Below are positions 32,491-40,528 of a stretch of DNA of 60,547 nt, piece after piece (position 1 is the first letter of the stretch; every line of letters begins with the position of its first letter). The translations under genes and the position numbers were made by a program. The DNA is from Corynebacterium sp. p3-SID1145. GTDB lineage: Bacteria > Actinomycetota > Actinomycetes > Mycobacteriales > Mycobacteriaceae. The notes below the pieces were generated by a model. It was not told the DNA's origin and did not search any database. It saw nothing but the letters and a program-made list of their open reading frames with translations. The stretch covers positions 1-60,547 of the forward strand of contig JALXXC010000012.1 in NCBI GenBank assembly GCA_025144245.1, in the 5' to 3' direction.

Positions 32491-33273
32491 CTACAGCAGG
32501 GTGGCGCCGTAGCCGTCCACCCATTGGCGGGTCCAATCGATGAACATGTTCCATGCTCCGGTGAGCAGCAGCACGCCCACCACGATCATGGCCAGTCCGC
32601 CGATGATCTGGATAGTACGCGAGTGCTTGCGCAGGAAACCGATGGCCTCCACCGCATGCGCGGAACCGAGCGCCATGAGCAGAAACGGAATTCCCAGCCC
32701 GAGGCAGTACGCGATGACCAGGATGATGCCGCGCACGGCAGTGAACCCCTCGGTGCCCACCGACACGGAGATCACCGCGCCGAGCGTGGGCCCCAAGCAC
32801 GGGGTCCAGCCGAGCGCGAAGACCCCGCCGAGCAGGGGGGCACCGAGCCACGTCGCCCATTTCTTCGGCTGCATGCGGGTATCGCGCTGCAGCATGGGCA
32901 CACTACCCATGAACACCAGCCCCATGAGGATGGTGATGACACCGCCGGCGCGCATGAGCGTCTCCTCATTGAGCCTGATCAGGCTGATCGCGCCGAAGAC
33001 AGTGACGGTGGCCAGCAGGAAGACCACGGTGAAACCGAGAATGAACAGGCCCGCAGCACCCACCACCGCCCATTTACGTTTGCCACCGACGGCAAGCTCG
33101 CCACGGTCCAGCGTCATCTCCCCGCCGACGATACTGGTCAGATACGACATGTACCCCGGCACCAGCGGGACCACGCAGGGTGAGGCGAAGGACACCAGTC
33201 CAGCGAGAGCGGCAGCGAGAATCCCTAGCAGCAGCGGCCCGGAGGCGGCCAGGTCAGCGAATGTCTGTCCCAT
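32491..33273 (-). CDS. ccdA: CcdA-type thiol-disulfide transmembrane reductase
   Basis: The 260-residue protein has six membrane segments and the family motifs FASPCVVPLVPGY (first Cys, TM1) and GWTPCLGPTLGA (second Cys, TM4). It passes electrons from cytoplasmic thioredoxin to the extracytoplasmic TlpA/ResA-like protein. Its ATG directly abuts the stop of that gene, so they are co-translated; resB follows after 33 bases. Confidence 0.95.
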   Translation of the reverse strand: MGQTFADLAASGPLLLGILAAALAGLVSFASPCVVPLVPGYMSYLTSIVGGEMTLDRGELAVGGKRKWAVVGAAGLFILGFTVVFLLATVTVFGAISLIRLNEETLMRAGGVITILMGLVFMGSVPMLQRDTRMQPKKWATWLGAPLLGGVFALGWTPCLGPTLGAVISVSVGTEGFTAVRGIILVIAYCLGLGIPFLLMALGSAHAVEAIGFLRKHSRTIQIIGGLAMIVVGVLLLTGAWNMFIDWTRQWVDGYGATLL

Positions 33274-33891
33274 CTACGCCTCAGCCGCTAGGCGGTCAGT
33301 GACCGTGATGATGTCATCGGCGGAGATCTCGCGCAGGAACACCGCCGCCGGGCGGTGCTGCTTGTCCAGGATCACCGTCGTGGGAATCACCGAGGTGGGG
33401 ATGCCGCCCAGCGCACCTGCAGTGCGGAACGGCGGGTCGTAGATCGACGGGTAGGTCGCACCGTTGTCCTTCAGGAAATCACGGGCGATATCCGGCTGGT
33501 GGTCGCGCACGTTGATCCCCAGCACCGTACCGGCAGGTGCCCCGCCGTCCGCGGTTTCAGCGAAGTGCTGCTGCACTTCCTCAAGGTCGTCGACCTCTGC
33601 GCGGCACGGCGCGCACCACTGCCCCCACGCGTTGAGCACGACGATCTGCCCATCGAAATCCGACAGGGAGATCTGCGTACCCGGTTCCGTCAGGGATTCA
33701 CCGGAGAAGTCCTGCAGCGGGGCGCGTTCGTCCTCCTCGTAGAAGATCTCCACTTGCCCGCCCGGTGAGTGGAAGGAGAATGTCTCGCCTGAATTCGTCG
33801 TCACGCATGCGGTGAGCGCCGTCGTGGACAGCGCACCCGCCGTCAGAATGGCCAGTGTTTTCCGTGTGGTCGTCCTCATGGTCAAACGCAT
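33274..33891 (-). CDS. TlpA/ResA-like thioredoxin lipoprotein
   Basis: The 205-residue protein has a signal peptide with lipobox LTAC (Cys 29), so it is probably anchored outside the membrane. The thioredoxin fold carries WCAPC (Cys 93 and Cys 96) within VVLNAWGQWCAPCRAEV. The role is to keep apocytochrome c haem-binding cysteines reduced, fed by CcdA. The start overlaps the stop of the phosphatase gene upstream (TAATG); an ATG four codons later is possible. Confidence 0.92.
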   Translation of the reverse strand: MRLTMRTTTRKTLAILTAGALSTTALTACVTTNSGETFSFHSPGGQVEIFYEEDERAPLQDFSGESLTEPGTQISLSDFDGQIVVLNAWGQWCAPCRAEVDDLEEVQQHFAETADGGAPAGTVLGINVRDHQPDIARDFLKDNGATYPSIYDPPFRTAGALGGIPTSVIPTTVILDKQHRPAAVFLREISADDIITVTDRLAAEA

Positions 33892-34505
33892 TAGATATCC
33901 CTTGCCGGTTCGTCGTAGGTCCAGCCGGTCAATGTGTCCCCATCGAAGGTCAGCGAGGTGACACTGGCCAAATCGCAGTTCCGCGACATGTGCGCCAGCC
34001 GCTTGTCGTCGGCCCAGCGCTGCACCATGACGATGGGCAGCTGGTGGGACACCAGGACAGCCTCGTGGCCTCTGGCCTCGGTGCGTGCTGTGGCAATAGC
34101 GCGCTGCATGCGCTCGAGAATCTCCGTGTACGGCTCGCCCCAGCTCGGCTGCAGCGGGTTGGTCATGTGCCGCCAGCGGATCGGATTCATCAGCTGCGAC
34201 GGAAAACCTTTGGTGCGCAGGCCCTCGAAGAGGTTGCCAGCCTCGATCAAGTCCGGGTCGGTGCAGATGTCCAGGCCCGTCACCTCGGCGATCGGCGCGG
34301 CTGTCTCCTGGACGCGCTCCAGCGGGGAGGCAGCCAGGTACGTCACGTCGCGGCCCGTGAAGCTGGTGGCGGTGCGCGCCGCCATGGAGCGTCCGCGCGC
34401 GCTCAGGTGGAAATCCGGCAGGCGTCCGTAGAGGATCTTGCCCGGGTTGTGGACTTCCCCGTGGCGCACGAGGTGCACGACAGTGCGTTGCCCGGTTTCA
34501 GCCAT
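33891..34505 (-). CDS. Histidine phosphatase family protein
   Basis: The 204-residue protein has the RHG phosphatase signature VHLVRHGEVHNPGKILYGR and a second catalytic His in VLVSHQLPIVM. It resembles phosphoglycerate-mutase-like phosphatases rather than true mutase, since the gpmA gene is separate (58.3 kb). It lies between hemL and the TlpA gene; in corynebacteria this order is conserved. The substrate is unknown. Confidence 0.9.
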   Translation of the reverse strand: MAETGQRTVVHLVRHGEVHNPGKILYGRLPDFHLSARGRSMAARTATSFTGRDVTYLAASPLERVQETAAPIAEVTGLDICTDPDLIEAGNLFEGLRTKGFPSQLMNPIRWRHMTNPLQPSWGEPYTEILERMQRAIATARTEARGHEAVLVSHQLPIVMVQRWADDKRLAHMSRNCDLASVTSLTFDGDTLTGWTYDEPARDI

Positions 34506-34519
34506 GTGCTCCCCTCGCC

Positions 34520-35860
34520 TTAAGCATCCGGCGTGGCCGCCGCGGCTGCTTCGGCAGCGGGGTCCAGTGCCTTTTCGATCTTCTCAAAGTCTGCATCGGT
34601 CAAGGCGGTGGACACAAACCAGGTCTCGAAGGCGCTGGGGGCGGCGTAGACCCCGGCGTCGAGAAGCGCGTGGAAGAACGGGGCGTAACGGAACGTGTCC
34701 GCGGCCTTCATGTCGGCAAAATTGCGGCCTTGCCCCTCGGCGAAACGGACCGACAGCATCGTCGCGGCGCGCTGCAGGTTGTGCGCGACGCCCGCGCGGT
34801 CGAGCGCTGCGTGCAGCATGTCCGCCAGGCGGTCGGCGTTAGCGCCCAGCTGCGGGTAGATCTCCTCCGACGCAATGCTTAGCGACGCCTCCCCCGCCGC
34901 CATCGCCACCGGATTACCCGACAGGGTGCCGGCCTGGTAGACGGGGCCGGTCGGGGCCAGCTTCTCCATGATCTCGGCACGGCCACCGAAAGCCGCCGCG
35001 GGTAGGCCGCCGGAGACGACCTTGCCGAAGGTGGTCAGGTCGCCGGCGACGCCATCGACGCCAAACCAGCCGCGGTAGGAAGTACGGAAACCGGTCATGA
35101 CCTCGTCGATGATGAGCAGTGCCCCGTCGGCGTGCGCGATGTCCTTCAGCGCCTGGTTGAAGCCCTCTTCCGGGGCGACGGTGCCCATGTTTCCGGCGGC
35201 GGCCTCAGTGATGACCGCGGCGATCTCGCCCGGGTGCGCGGCGAACGCCTCGCGCACGGCATCAAGGTCGTTGTAGGGCACGACGATCGTGTCGCCGGCC
35301 TGCGCGCCGGTCACTCCGGGGGTCTCCGGCAGCGCGAAGGTGGCGACACCGGAGCCGGCGGATGCCAGCAGCGCGTCCACGTGGCCGTGGTAGCAGCCCT
35401 CGAACTTAAGGATCTTCGACCGGCCGGTGTAGCCGCGCGCCAACCGCACCGCGGACATGGTGGCCTCGGTGCCAGAGTTGACCATGCGGACCTGCTCGAC
35501 ACTGGTGCGCTCCACGATCATCTCCGCCAGGCGCACCTCAGCCTCCGTCGGCGCGCCGAAGGACAGGCCGTCCTTCAGTGCCTTTTCCACCGCTTCCACG
35601 ATCTGGGGGTGGGTGTTGCCGTGAATCATCGGGCCCCAGGAGCCGACGAGGTCGACGTAGGAGTTCCCGTCGATGTCGATAAGCGTGGAACCGTGCGCTT
35701 CCTTGATGAAGCGCGTCTGCCCGCCCACCGAACCGAAAGCCCGCACCGGCGAATTCACACCGCCGGGCGTGACAGCCTTCGCGCGCTGAAACAGCTCGGC
35801 GGACCGGGCCGTGTTCTGCGAAGTCGGGGTGGACGGCGAGCTCGATGCGGAAGAAGTCAT
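34520..35860 (-). CDS. hemL: Glutamate-1-semialdehyde 2,1-aminomutase
   Basis: The PLP enzyme (446 residues from the chosen ATG) converts glutamate semialdehyde to 5-aminolevulinate, the second committed step of C5-pathway haem synthesis. It has [12 protein letters not shown] at the N-terminus, [28 protein letters not shown] and the Schiff-base Lys in [18 protein letters not shown]. The frame extends nine codons upstream, but that part is not conserved. It is followed by the phosphatase gene 14 bases later. Confidence 0.96.
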   Translation of the reverse strand: MTSSASSSPSTPTSQNTARSAELFQRAKAVTPGGVNSPVRAFGSVGGQTRFIKEAHGSTLIDIDGNSYVDLVGSWGPMIHGNTHPQIVEAVEKALKDGLSFGAPTEAEVRLAEMIVERTSVEQVRMVNSGTEATMSAVRLARGYTGRSKILKFEGCYHGHVDALLASAGSGVATFALPETPGVTGAQAGDTIVVPYNDLDAVREAFAAHPGEIAAVITEAAAGNMGTVAPEEGFNQALKDIAHADGALLIIDEVMTGFRTSYRGWFGVDGVAGDLTTFGKVVSGGLPAAAFGGRAEIMEKLAPTGPVYQAGTLSGNPVAMAAGEASLSIASEEIYPQLGANADRLADMLHAALDRAGVAHNLQRAATMLSVRFAEGQGRNFADMKAADTFRYAPFFHALLDAGVYAAPSAFETWFVSTALTDADFEKIEKALDPAAEAAAAATPDA

Positions 35861-35994
35861 GGACCCGATTCTAGGCCAGCGCCCCACGGTGACGAATCGC
35901 CCCTGTTCCTCTACCGCCCTTTCCGCATCCGCGGGCAGCGCGGCGGTGCCGGGTGGATTTCCCGCGGGACTGCCCGACGACCGATAATCCTTGC

Positions 35995-36944
35995 ATGAGC
36001 GTTGGCCACCCAGTCCCCGAAGTCGTTCTGTCGCACGGTGCCGTGCGCGCCGTCGTCTCCGCCTCCAGCGCCGCGGTCCGCGAACTGACTGTTCACGGCC
36101 GGCCCCTGCTGCGCGGCTTCGCGCAGGGCACCCACCCGCCGCAAGCCGCCAACATCGTGATGGCTCCGTGGCCGAACCGCGTCTCCGATGCCGTGTTCAC
36201 CTTCCGCGGCGAACGCCATGAGCTCGCCGTCAGTGAGCCTGACCGCGGGCATGCGATCCACGGATTCACGCACTGGCGCCTCTTCGACATCGTCGGGCAC
36301 TCCCCCGATGCCGCTGTCTTGCGCACAGTGCTTGGCCCAGAACCCGGATGGCCGTGGCCGATTGAACTGACCGTGCGCTACGCCCTCACCGATTCCGGGC
36401 TTAAGGCGGCCATGACCGCCGTGAACCTCGCCGATGAACCGGCGCCGTGCGCCCTCGGCGTGCACACCTACCTCGACGCGCAAGGGGCACCGCTGGACGA
36501 GTGCGTTCTGCACCACACCATCGCCGAGCGCCAGCCGGTGAACGACCGCCTCGTTCCCGCCGGGGCCCGCGAGACCTGGCCACAGAGCCCCATCCCCATG
36601 CGCGGAACGCAGCTCGACGACGCCGGCTACGACCCCCTCCACCGCCCCCACCTCGCCCTGCTTGTCGATGCCTCCGGCACCGGCGTCGAGCTGACCGCCA
36701 CACCGAATATGCCGTGGACCCAGCTGTTCACCTCGCCGCAGCGGCACCTGGCAGTGGAACCGATGACTGCTCCCCGGACGCGCTGAACACCGGCGAGGAC
36801 CTCGCCGTCCTCGACCCCGGCGGGGAGCTCGAGGTGGGGTGGTCAGTGCGGGCGGCCGGCGGGAGCGGTCGGCGGGAGCGGCCGGCGGGAGTAGTCGGCG
36901 GGAGCGGACGGCGGCACGCGCATGAACTGAACTGCACGAACTGA
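35995..36944 (+). pseudogene. Aldose 1-epimerase-like gene, frameshifted near its 3' end
   Basis: The first frame (35995-36786, 263 residues) reads as a galactose-mutarotase-like protein: [31 protein letters not shown] with catalytic His, and LGVHTYLDAQG. It stops abruptly at PMTAPRTR. The next frame continues DALNTGEDLAVLDPGG and ELEVGWSVR, exactly the family's ending. One base is missing in a C4 run at 36772-36775. It could be a real inactivating frameshift, a sequencing error, or slippage. Restored, the frame would run to 36944, including the repeat-rich tail. Confidence 0.8.
36854..36914 (+). repeat. 13-bp tandem repeat
   Basis: About 4.5 copies of GGYCGGCGGGAGC occur in tandem just beyond the conserved end of the epimerase frame. 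Confidence 0.85.
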
Positions 36945-37051
36945 ACCGCATGGATATTCCTGCATCAACGCGGTGACGCGCGCCGCCTCGACTCGAAAAC
37001 CCGAAACACACTCGATTCATGTGGTCCAGTCCATGCCGTTCAGTTCATGCG
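36919..37051. repeat. 133-bp element with long inverted terminal repeats
   Basis: The left end is CGCATGAACTGAAC (36919-36932), a variant copy of that 14-mer (36933-36946), then CGCATGGA (36947-36954). The right end (37030-37051) is the reverse complement of the 14-mer joined to GGCATGGA, giving a 22-nt inverted repeat with one mismatch once the duplication is skipped. It lies in the 350-base gap between the frameshifted epimerase and the VTT gene. It may be a MITE or an extended terminator-like structure. Confidence 0.65.
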
Positions 37052-37135
37052 AACGCCAGCACGGAGCCACGCGAGCCAGCAACGCCTGCTGCGGAAGCGC
37101 AAGAAGCCCGGCAGCGTGCCTGACGCGGCGCCCGC

Positions 37136-37921
37136 CTACGCCGCCGGCGCGTTCTTCGACTGGCGGCGGAAGATTCCCACGAAGACAACCACGAGCAGGC
37201 CGATCGCGATCCAGTTGGCCACCTTCGCGTACTGCTCGAGCACGTACACGACGGGGTGGCCGATCATCCAGCCGAGCCAGAAGTACAGCAGCGTCCACGC
37301 CAGCTTGGCCAGGAAGTCCAGCACGAGCATCTTCTTCACCGACATGCCCGTGGCACCGGTGAGCACGAGCACCACGAATTTGATCGGCAGCGGAATGGGC
37401 AGATACGCCAGAAAGACGGCCAGCCAGCCGAGTTTGTGGAACCAGCCCTCCACGCGCGCGATGTTCTTGCCCATGCGCTTGGAGTTCTCCGCCTGCACGT
37501 CGAGCATGCCGCGGCCCCAGAGTTTGCCGCCCCACCAGTAGACCCAGTCGAATTTGATGGCCATCAGGGTGCCCAGGAGCACGTACCAGATCCAGCCGGA
37601 GGCCTCCCCCTCCGAGACGAGCGCGCCCGTGGAGGCGGCACCGACGCGCGAGCCGGTCAGCGCCAGTAGGATCGGCGGTTCCAGGCCGAGCAGCCACGCG
37701 CGGAACGGGATGAGGGCCATGCCGAAGATGCCCACGAAGCCGAACCAGCCGAGGCACCAGTAGTCCTCTTTGGTGGGCTTGGTGTTCCACGGCATGCCGG
37801 GCTCTTCCCACCATTCGCGTTCGGCTTCGTTCGCGGAGGGCGTGTCCGTCACCGTTTCGGGGCCGGCGTCAGGTTCGTGTCCGGGCAACGGCTGGGTTTC
37901 ATCTCGGCTGTCGTGCGACAT
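37136..37921 (-). CDS. VTT-domain (DedA-like) membrane protein
   Basis: The 261-residue protein has an acidic, Pro-rich N-terminal tail of about 45 residues, then about five membrane segments. It carries the VTT/SNARE-associated pattern IKFDWVYWWGGKLWG and AYLPIPLPIKFVVLVLTGATG. VTT proteins act in phospholipid scrambling and membrane homeostasis. It follows hemG by 59 bases in the same direction, separated by a short octamer repeat. Confidence 0.85.
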   Translation of the reverse strand: MSHDSRDETQPLPGHEPDAGPETVTDTPSANEAEREWWEEPGMPWNTKPTKEDYWCLGWFGFVGIFGMALIPFRAWLLGLEPPILLALTGSRVGAASTGALVSEGEASGWIWYVLLGTLMAIKFDWVYWWGGKLWGRGMLDVQAENSKRMGKNIARVEGWFHKLGWLAVFLAYLPIPLPIKFVVLVLTGATGMSVKKMLVLDFLAKLAWTLLYFWLGWMIGHPVVYVLEQYAKVANWIAIGLLVVVFVGIFRRQSKNAPAA

Positions 37922-37952
37922 GGTTCATAAACCTACCGCGTCGACGCCACAG

Positions 37953-37984
37953 AGTCTCAGCGTCTCAGTGCCTCAGAGTCTCAG
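37953..37984. repeat. Octamer tandem repeat overlapping the hemG stop
   Basis: AGTCTCAG, CGTCTCAG, TGCCTCAG and AGTCTCAG are four consecutive octamers, the last of which contains the hemG stop codon (37981-37983). Confidence 0.75.
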
Positions 37985-39441
37985 TGCGCGAGCTTCCGCG
38001 CCACCCCGCGCGCGTGCGCGATCACCGCGGGCACACCGACACCGCCAGCCCAGGCACCGGTCACGGAGATTCCGTCGACAGCGGCAAGTCGCTTATCGAC
38101 GTCCCCCACCGTCGCCACATGCTTCTCGTCGAAACGCGGGAGACCGCCGAACCAGCGCTGCACGTAGATTTCCTCCAGACCTGCCCCGCGGCCGTCGAAA
38201 CCGGTGATGGTCTGCAGGTCGTCGAGCGCCCAGTCCACGAGATCGTCTTCGCTGGCGCGGATGGCGATGTCGTCACCGAAGCGACCGAAGCTGGCGCGGA
38301 CCAGCGCCCCGCCGCGTTCCGCCAGGTGAGGCCATTTGCGGGAGGAGAAGGTGAACGCCTTCGTCCGCACGTCTTCGGCGCCGGTGGCCACCAGCACACC
38401 GGAGTTCTCCGGTAGTCCTTTATCGGTGGCGAACCGCATGCCTACCACGGCCGAGTTGGCCAGCTTCACCGTCGACAACGACTGGGAAGCCTCCGGCGCG
38501 ATCTGTTTCAGCAGCAACGCCGCCGTCGGCGCAGGAACCGCGAGCACGACGTGGTCGTAGACAGTGTCTTCCCCGCCCTTGAGACGGAAGCTGCCGGTGC
38601 TGCCGGTGCTGTTCTCGCTGTTTGTGCTGTTAGTGCTGTTGTTCTCCCCGCTCTCGGTGTCGACCCGTTCAATTCCGGAGATGAACGCGTCGATGTAGAT
38701 GTCCGCGCCGGATTTCTCCGCAAGGATCTCGTAGACCTCCTGGTAGCCCTCACGGAAGGCGTTGAAGACGGCGCCGTGGCCGGTGGGCAGCTCCTTGCGC
38801 TTCGCGGCCTGCTGCTCCTCCAAATTCTTCACTGCGGTGGACAGGTGGACCGTCCGTCCCCCCGATTCGGCGGCCAACCGGTCGAATTCCGCTGCCAGCT
38901 GCGGAATTGTCGCGCGCACGCCGAGATCGTCAGCCGTGCAGGAATACACGCCGCCGAGCAAGGCCGACACGATATTGTCCACGACCTCGTCGCCGTAGCG
39001 CTCACGCACCAGCGCACCGACATTCAGGTCCCCTTCCGCGGGCCAGGTGAAGCCGGGGCAGGTGGATTCGCCGTCGATACGCTTCACTGTTTCTTCCGAG
39101 ACCAAATGCGCGACGGTCTCCGACGAGCCCGGGATGCCCATGATGCCGCCGGTGGGCAGCTGGCGTGCCTCGCCGTCGACCCACACGAGCGAGCGCAAAC
39201 CGGACGGCTCCACGAGCGAATCTTCCAGGCCGAGTTCCGTGAAGAAGTCCACGGCATCTTGGCGCCGCGCCATGAACGCCTCGGCGCCCATGTCCGTCGG
39301 GCCGCCCTCGAAGGCGACGGTATGCAACTTGCCGCCGATCCTGTCGGTGGCCTCGTACACGTCGATTTCCGCGTCCGTGCCGCGCAGCTCGTAGGCCACG
39401 GTGAGCCCGGCAAGACCTGCCCCGATGATCGCGATTTTCAC
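37981..39441 (-). CDS. hemG: Coproporphyrinogen/protoporphyrinogen III oxidase (HemY/CgoX type)
   Basis: This 486-residue FAD enzyme has the dinucleotide motif IIGAGLAGLTVAYEL and GGPTDMGAEAFMARR. The C-terminal FAD motif is GVSVTGAWAGGVGVPAVIAHAR-like (starting at ISVTGAWAGG). In actinobacteria this family oxidises coproporphyrinogen III in the coproporphyrin-dependent haem pathway; hemG/hemY is the traditional name. A low-complexity Asn/Ser/Thr insert (about residues 265-285) is encoded by GTGCTG-type repeats (38590-38645). It follows hemE by four bases. Confidence 0.93.
   Translation of the reverse strand: MKIAIIGAGLAGLTVAYELRGTDAEIDVYEATDRIGGKLHTVAFEGGPTDMGAEAFMARRQDAVDFFTELGLEDSLVEPSGLRSLVWVDGEARQLPTGGIMGIPGSSETVAHLVSEETVKRIDGESTCPGFTWPAEGDLNVGALVRERYGDEVVDNIVSALLGGVYSCTADDLGVRATIPQLAAEFDRLAAESGGRTVHLSTAVKNLEEQQAAKRKELPTGHGAVFNAFREGYQEVYEILAEKSGADIYIDAFISGIERVDTESGENNSTNSTNSENSTGSTGSFRLKGGEDTVYDHVVLAVPAPTAALLLKQIAPEASQSLSTVKLANSAVVGMRFATDKGLPENSGVLVATGAEDVRTKAFTFSSRKWPHLAERGGALVRASFGRFGDDIAIRASEDDLVDWALDDLQTITGFDGRGAGLEEIYVQRWFGGLPRFDEKHVATVGDVDKRLAAVDGISVTGAWAGGVGVPAVIAHARGVARKLAH
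38091..38101 (+). repeat. GCTTATCGACG 11-mer inside hemG
   Basis: It encodes Val-Asp-Lys (GTC GAT AAG) in DVDKRLA. Confidence 0.9.
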
Positions 39442-39445
39442 GCCT

Positions 39446-40504
39446 TTACGCCTCCTCGTGGATGATGCGGACGGCTTCGGTGATGGCCTCCGCGTCGGTC
39501 TCCGGCATCACGCCGTGGCCGAGGTTGAAAATGTGTCCGGTGGCTGTGCCGGCGTCGATCGCGCGGGCGGCCTCCGCCTTGATCCGGGCGACCTCCTCGC
39601 GGACGACACCCTCGCCGGCGAACAGCAGCGCCGGGTCGAGATTGCCCTGCAGCACACGCGGGGAGGCGAAGCGCTCCGCGGCGCGGTCCAGCGGCACACG
39701 CCAGTCCACGCCCATGACCTCGCTGCCCGCCTCCGACATGGCGCCGAGCAGCTCGCCCGTGGCCACACCGAAGTGGATGCGCGGGATCTCACCGGCGACC
39801 GTCTCCAGGATCTCCGTGGAGTACGGAAGCACGTGGCGGCGGTAATCCGCCTCAGTGAGAAAACCCGCCCAGGAGTCGAAAAGCTGCATCGCGTCGATGC
39901 CCGCCTCCACCTGTGTGCGCAGGAACGCCGTAATGGTGGGAACCAGGCGGCGCATCAGTTCGTGCCACGTATCCGGGTCGCCGTGCATCATGGCCTTGGT
40001 TTTCTCGTGGTTCTTGCTCGGCCCACCCTCAACCAGGTAACTCGCCAACGTGAACGGTGCGCCGACGAAGCCGATCAGCGCCTGGGTGTCACTCAGCTCG
40101 TCCAGGATGTGGCTGATTCCCTGCGCGACTTCCTCGACTTCGTGGTCGAGGACCGCCAGATTGGCCACGTCCTCCTTGGTGCGCACCGGCTGAGCCAGCA
40201 CCGGGCCGCGGCCCGGGACGATCTCCACGTCCACCCCCGCGGCCTTGAGCGGCACGACGATGTCGGAGAACAAGATCGCGGCATCCACATCATGGCGGCG
40301 GACCGGCTGCAGCGTGATCTCCGCGAGCAACTCCGGCATGAAGCACGAATCCAGCATGGCAATGCCTTCGCGCGCGGCGCGGTATTCCGGCAGGGAGCGG
40401 CCAGCTTGCCGCATGAACCACACTGGGGTTCGCGACGGCGTGCGGCCGTAAGCGGCCTCCACAATGGGGGCTTGGGTCAGCTCACGTCGGGTCATGCAGT
40501 CCAT
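39446..40504 (-). CDS. hemE: Uroporphyrinogen decarboxylase
   Basis: The 352-residue enzyme decarboxylates uroporphyrinogen III to coproporphyrinogen III. The N-terminal TPVWFMRQAGRSLPEYR signature, the ILFSDIVVPLKAAG segment with catalytic Asp, GFVGAPFTLASYLVEGG and the late GHGVMPETD are present. It is in the hem operon between the pseudo-ATPase gene and hemG, 24 and 4 bases away. Confidence 0.97.
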   Translation of the reverse strand: MDCMTRRELTQAPIVEAAYGRTPSRTPVWFMRQAGRSLPEYRAAREGIAMLDSCFMPELLAEITLQPVRRHDVDAAILFSDIVVPLKAAGVDVEIVPGRGPVLAQPVRTKEDVANLAVLDHEVEEVAQGISHILDELSDTQALIGFVGAPFTLASYLVEGGPSKNHEKTKAMMHGDPDTWHELMRRLVPTITAFLRTQVEAGIDAMQLFDSWAGFLTEADYRRHVLPYSTEILETVAGEIPRIHFGVATGELLGAMSEAGSEVMGVDWRVPLDRAAERFASPRVLQGNLDPALLFAGEGVVREEVARIKAEAARAIDAGTATGHIFNLGHGVMPETDAEAITEAVRIIHEEA

Positions 40505-40528
40505 TGTGGCCCATCGGGCCCGCAGGTG

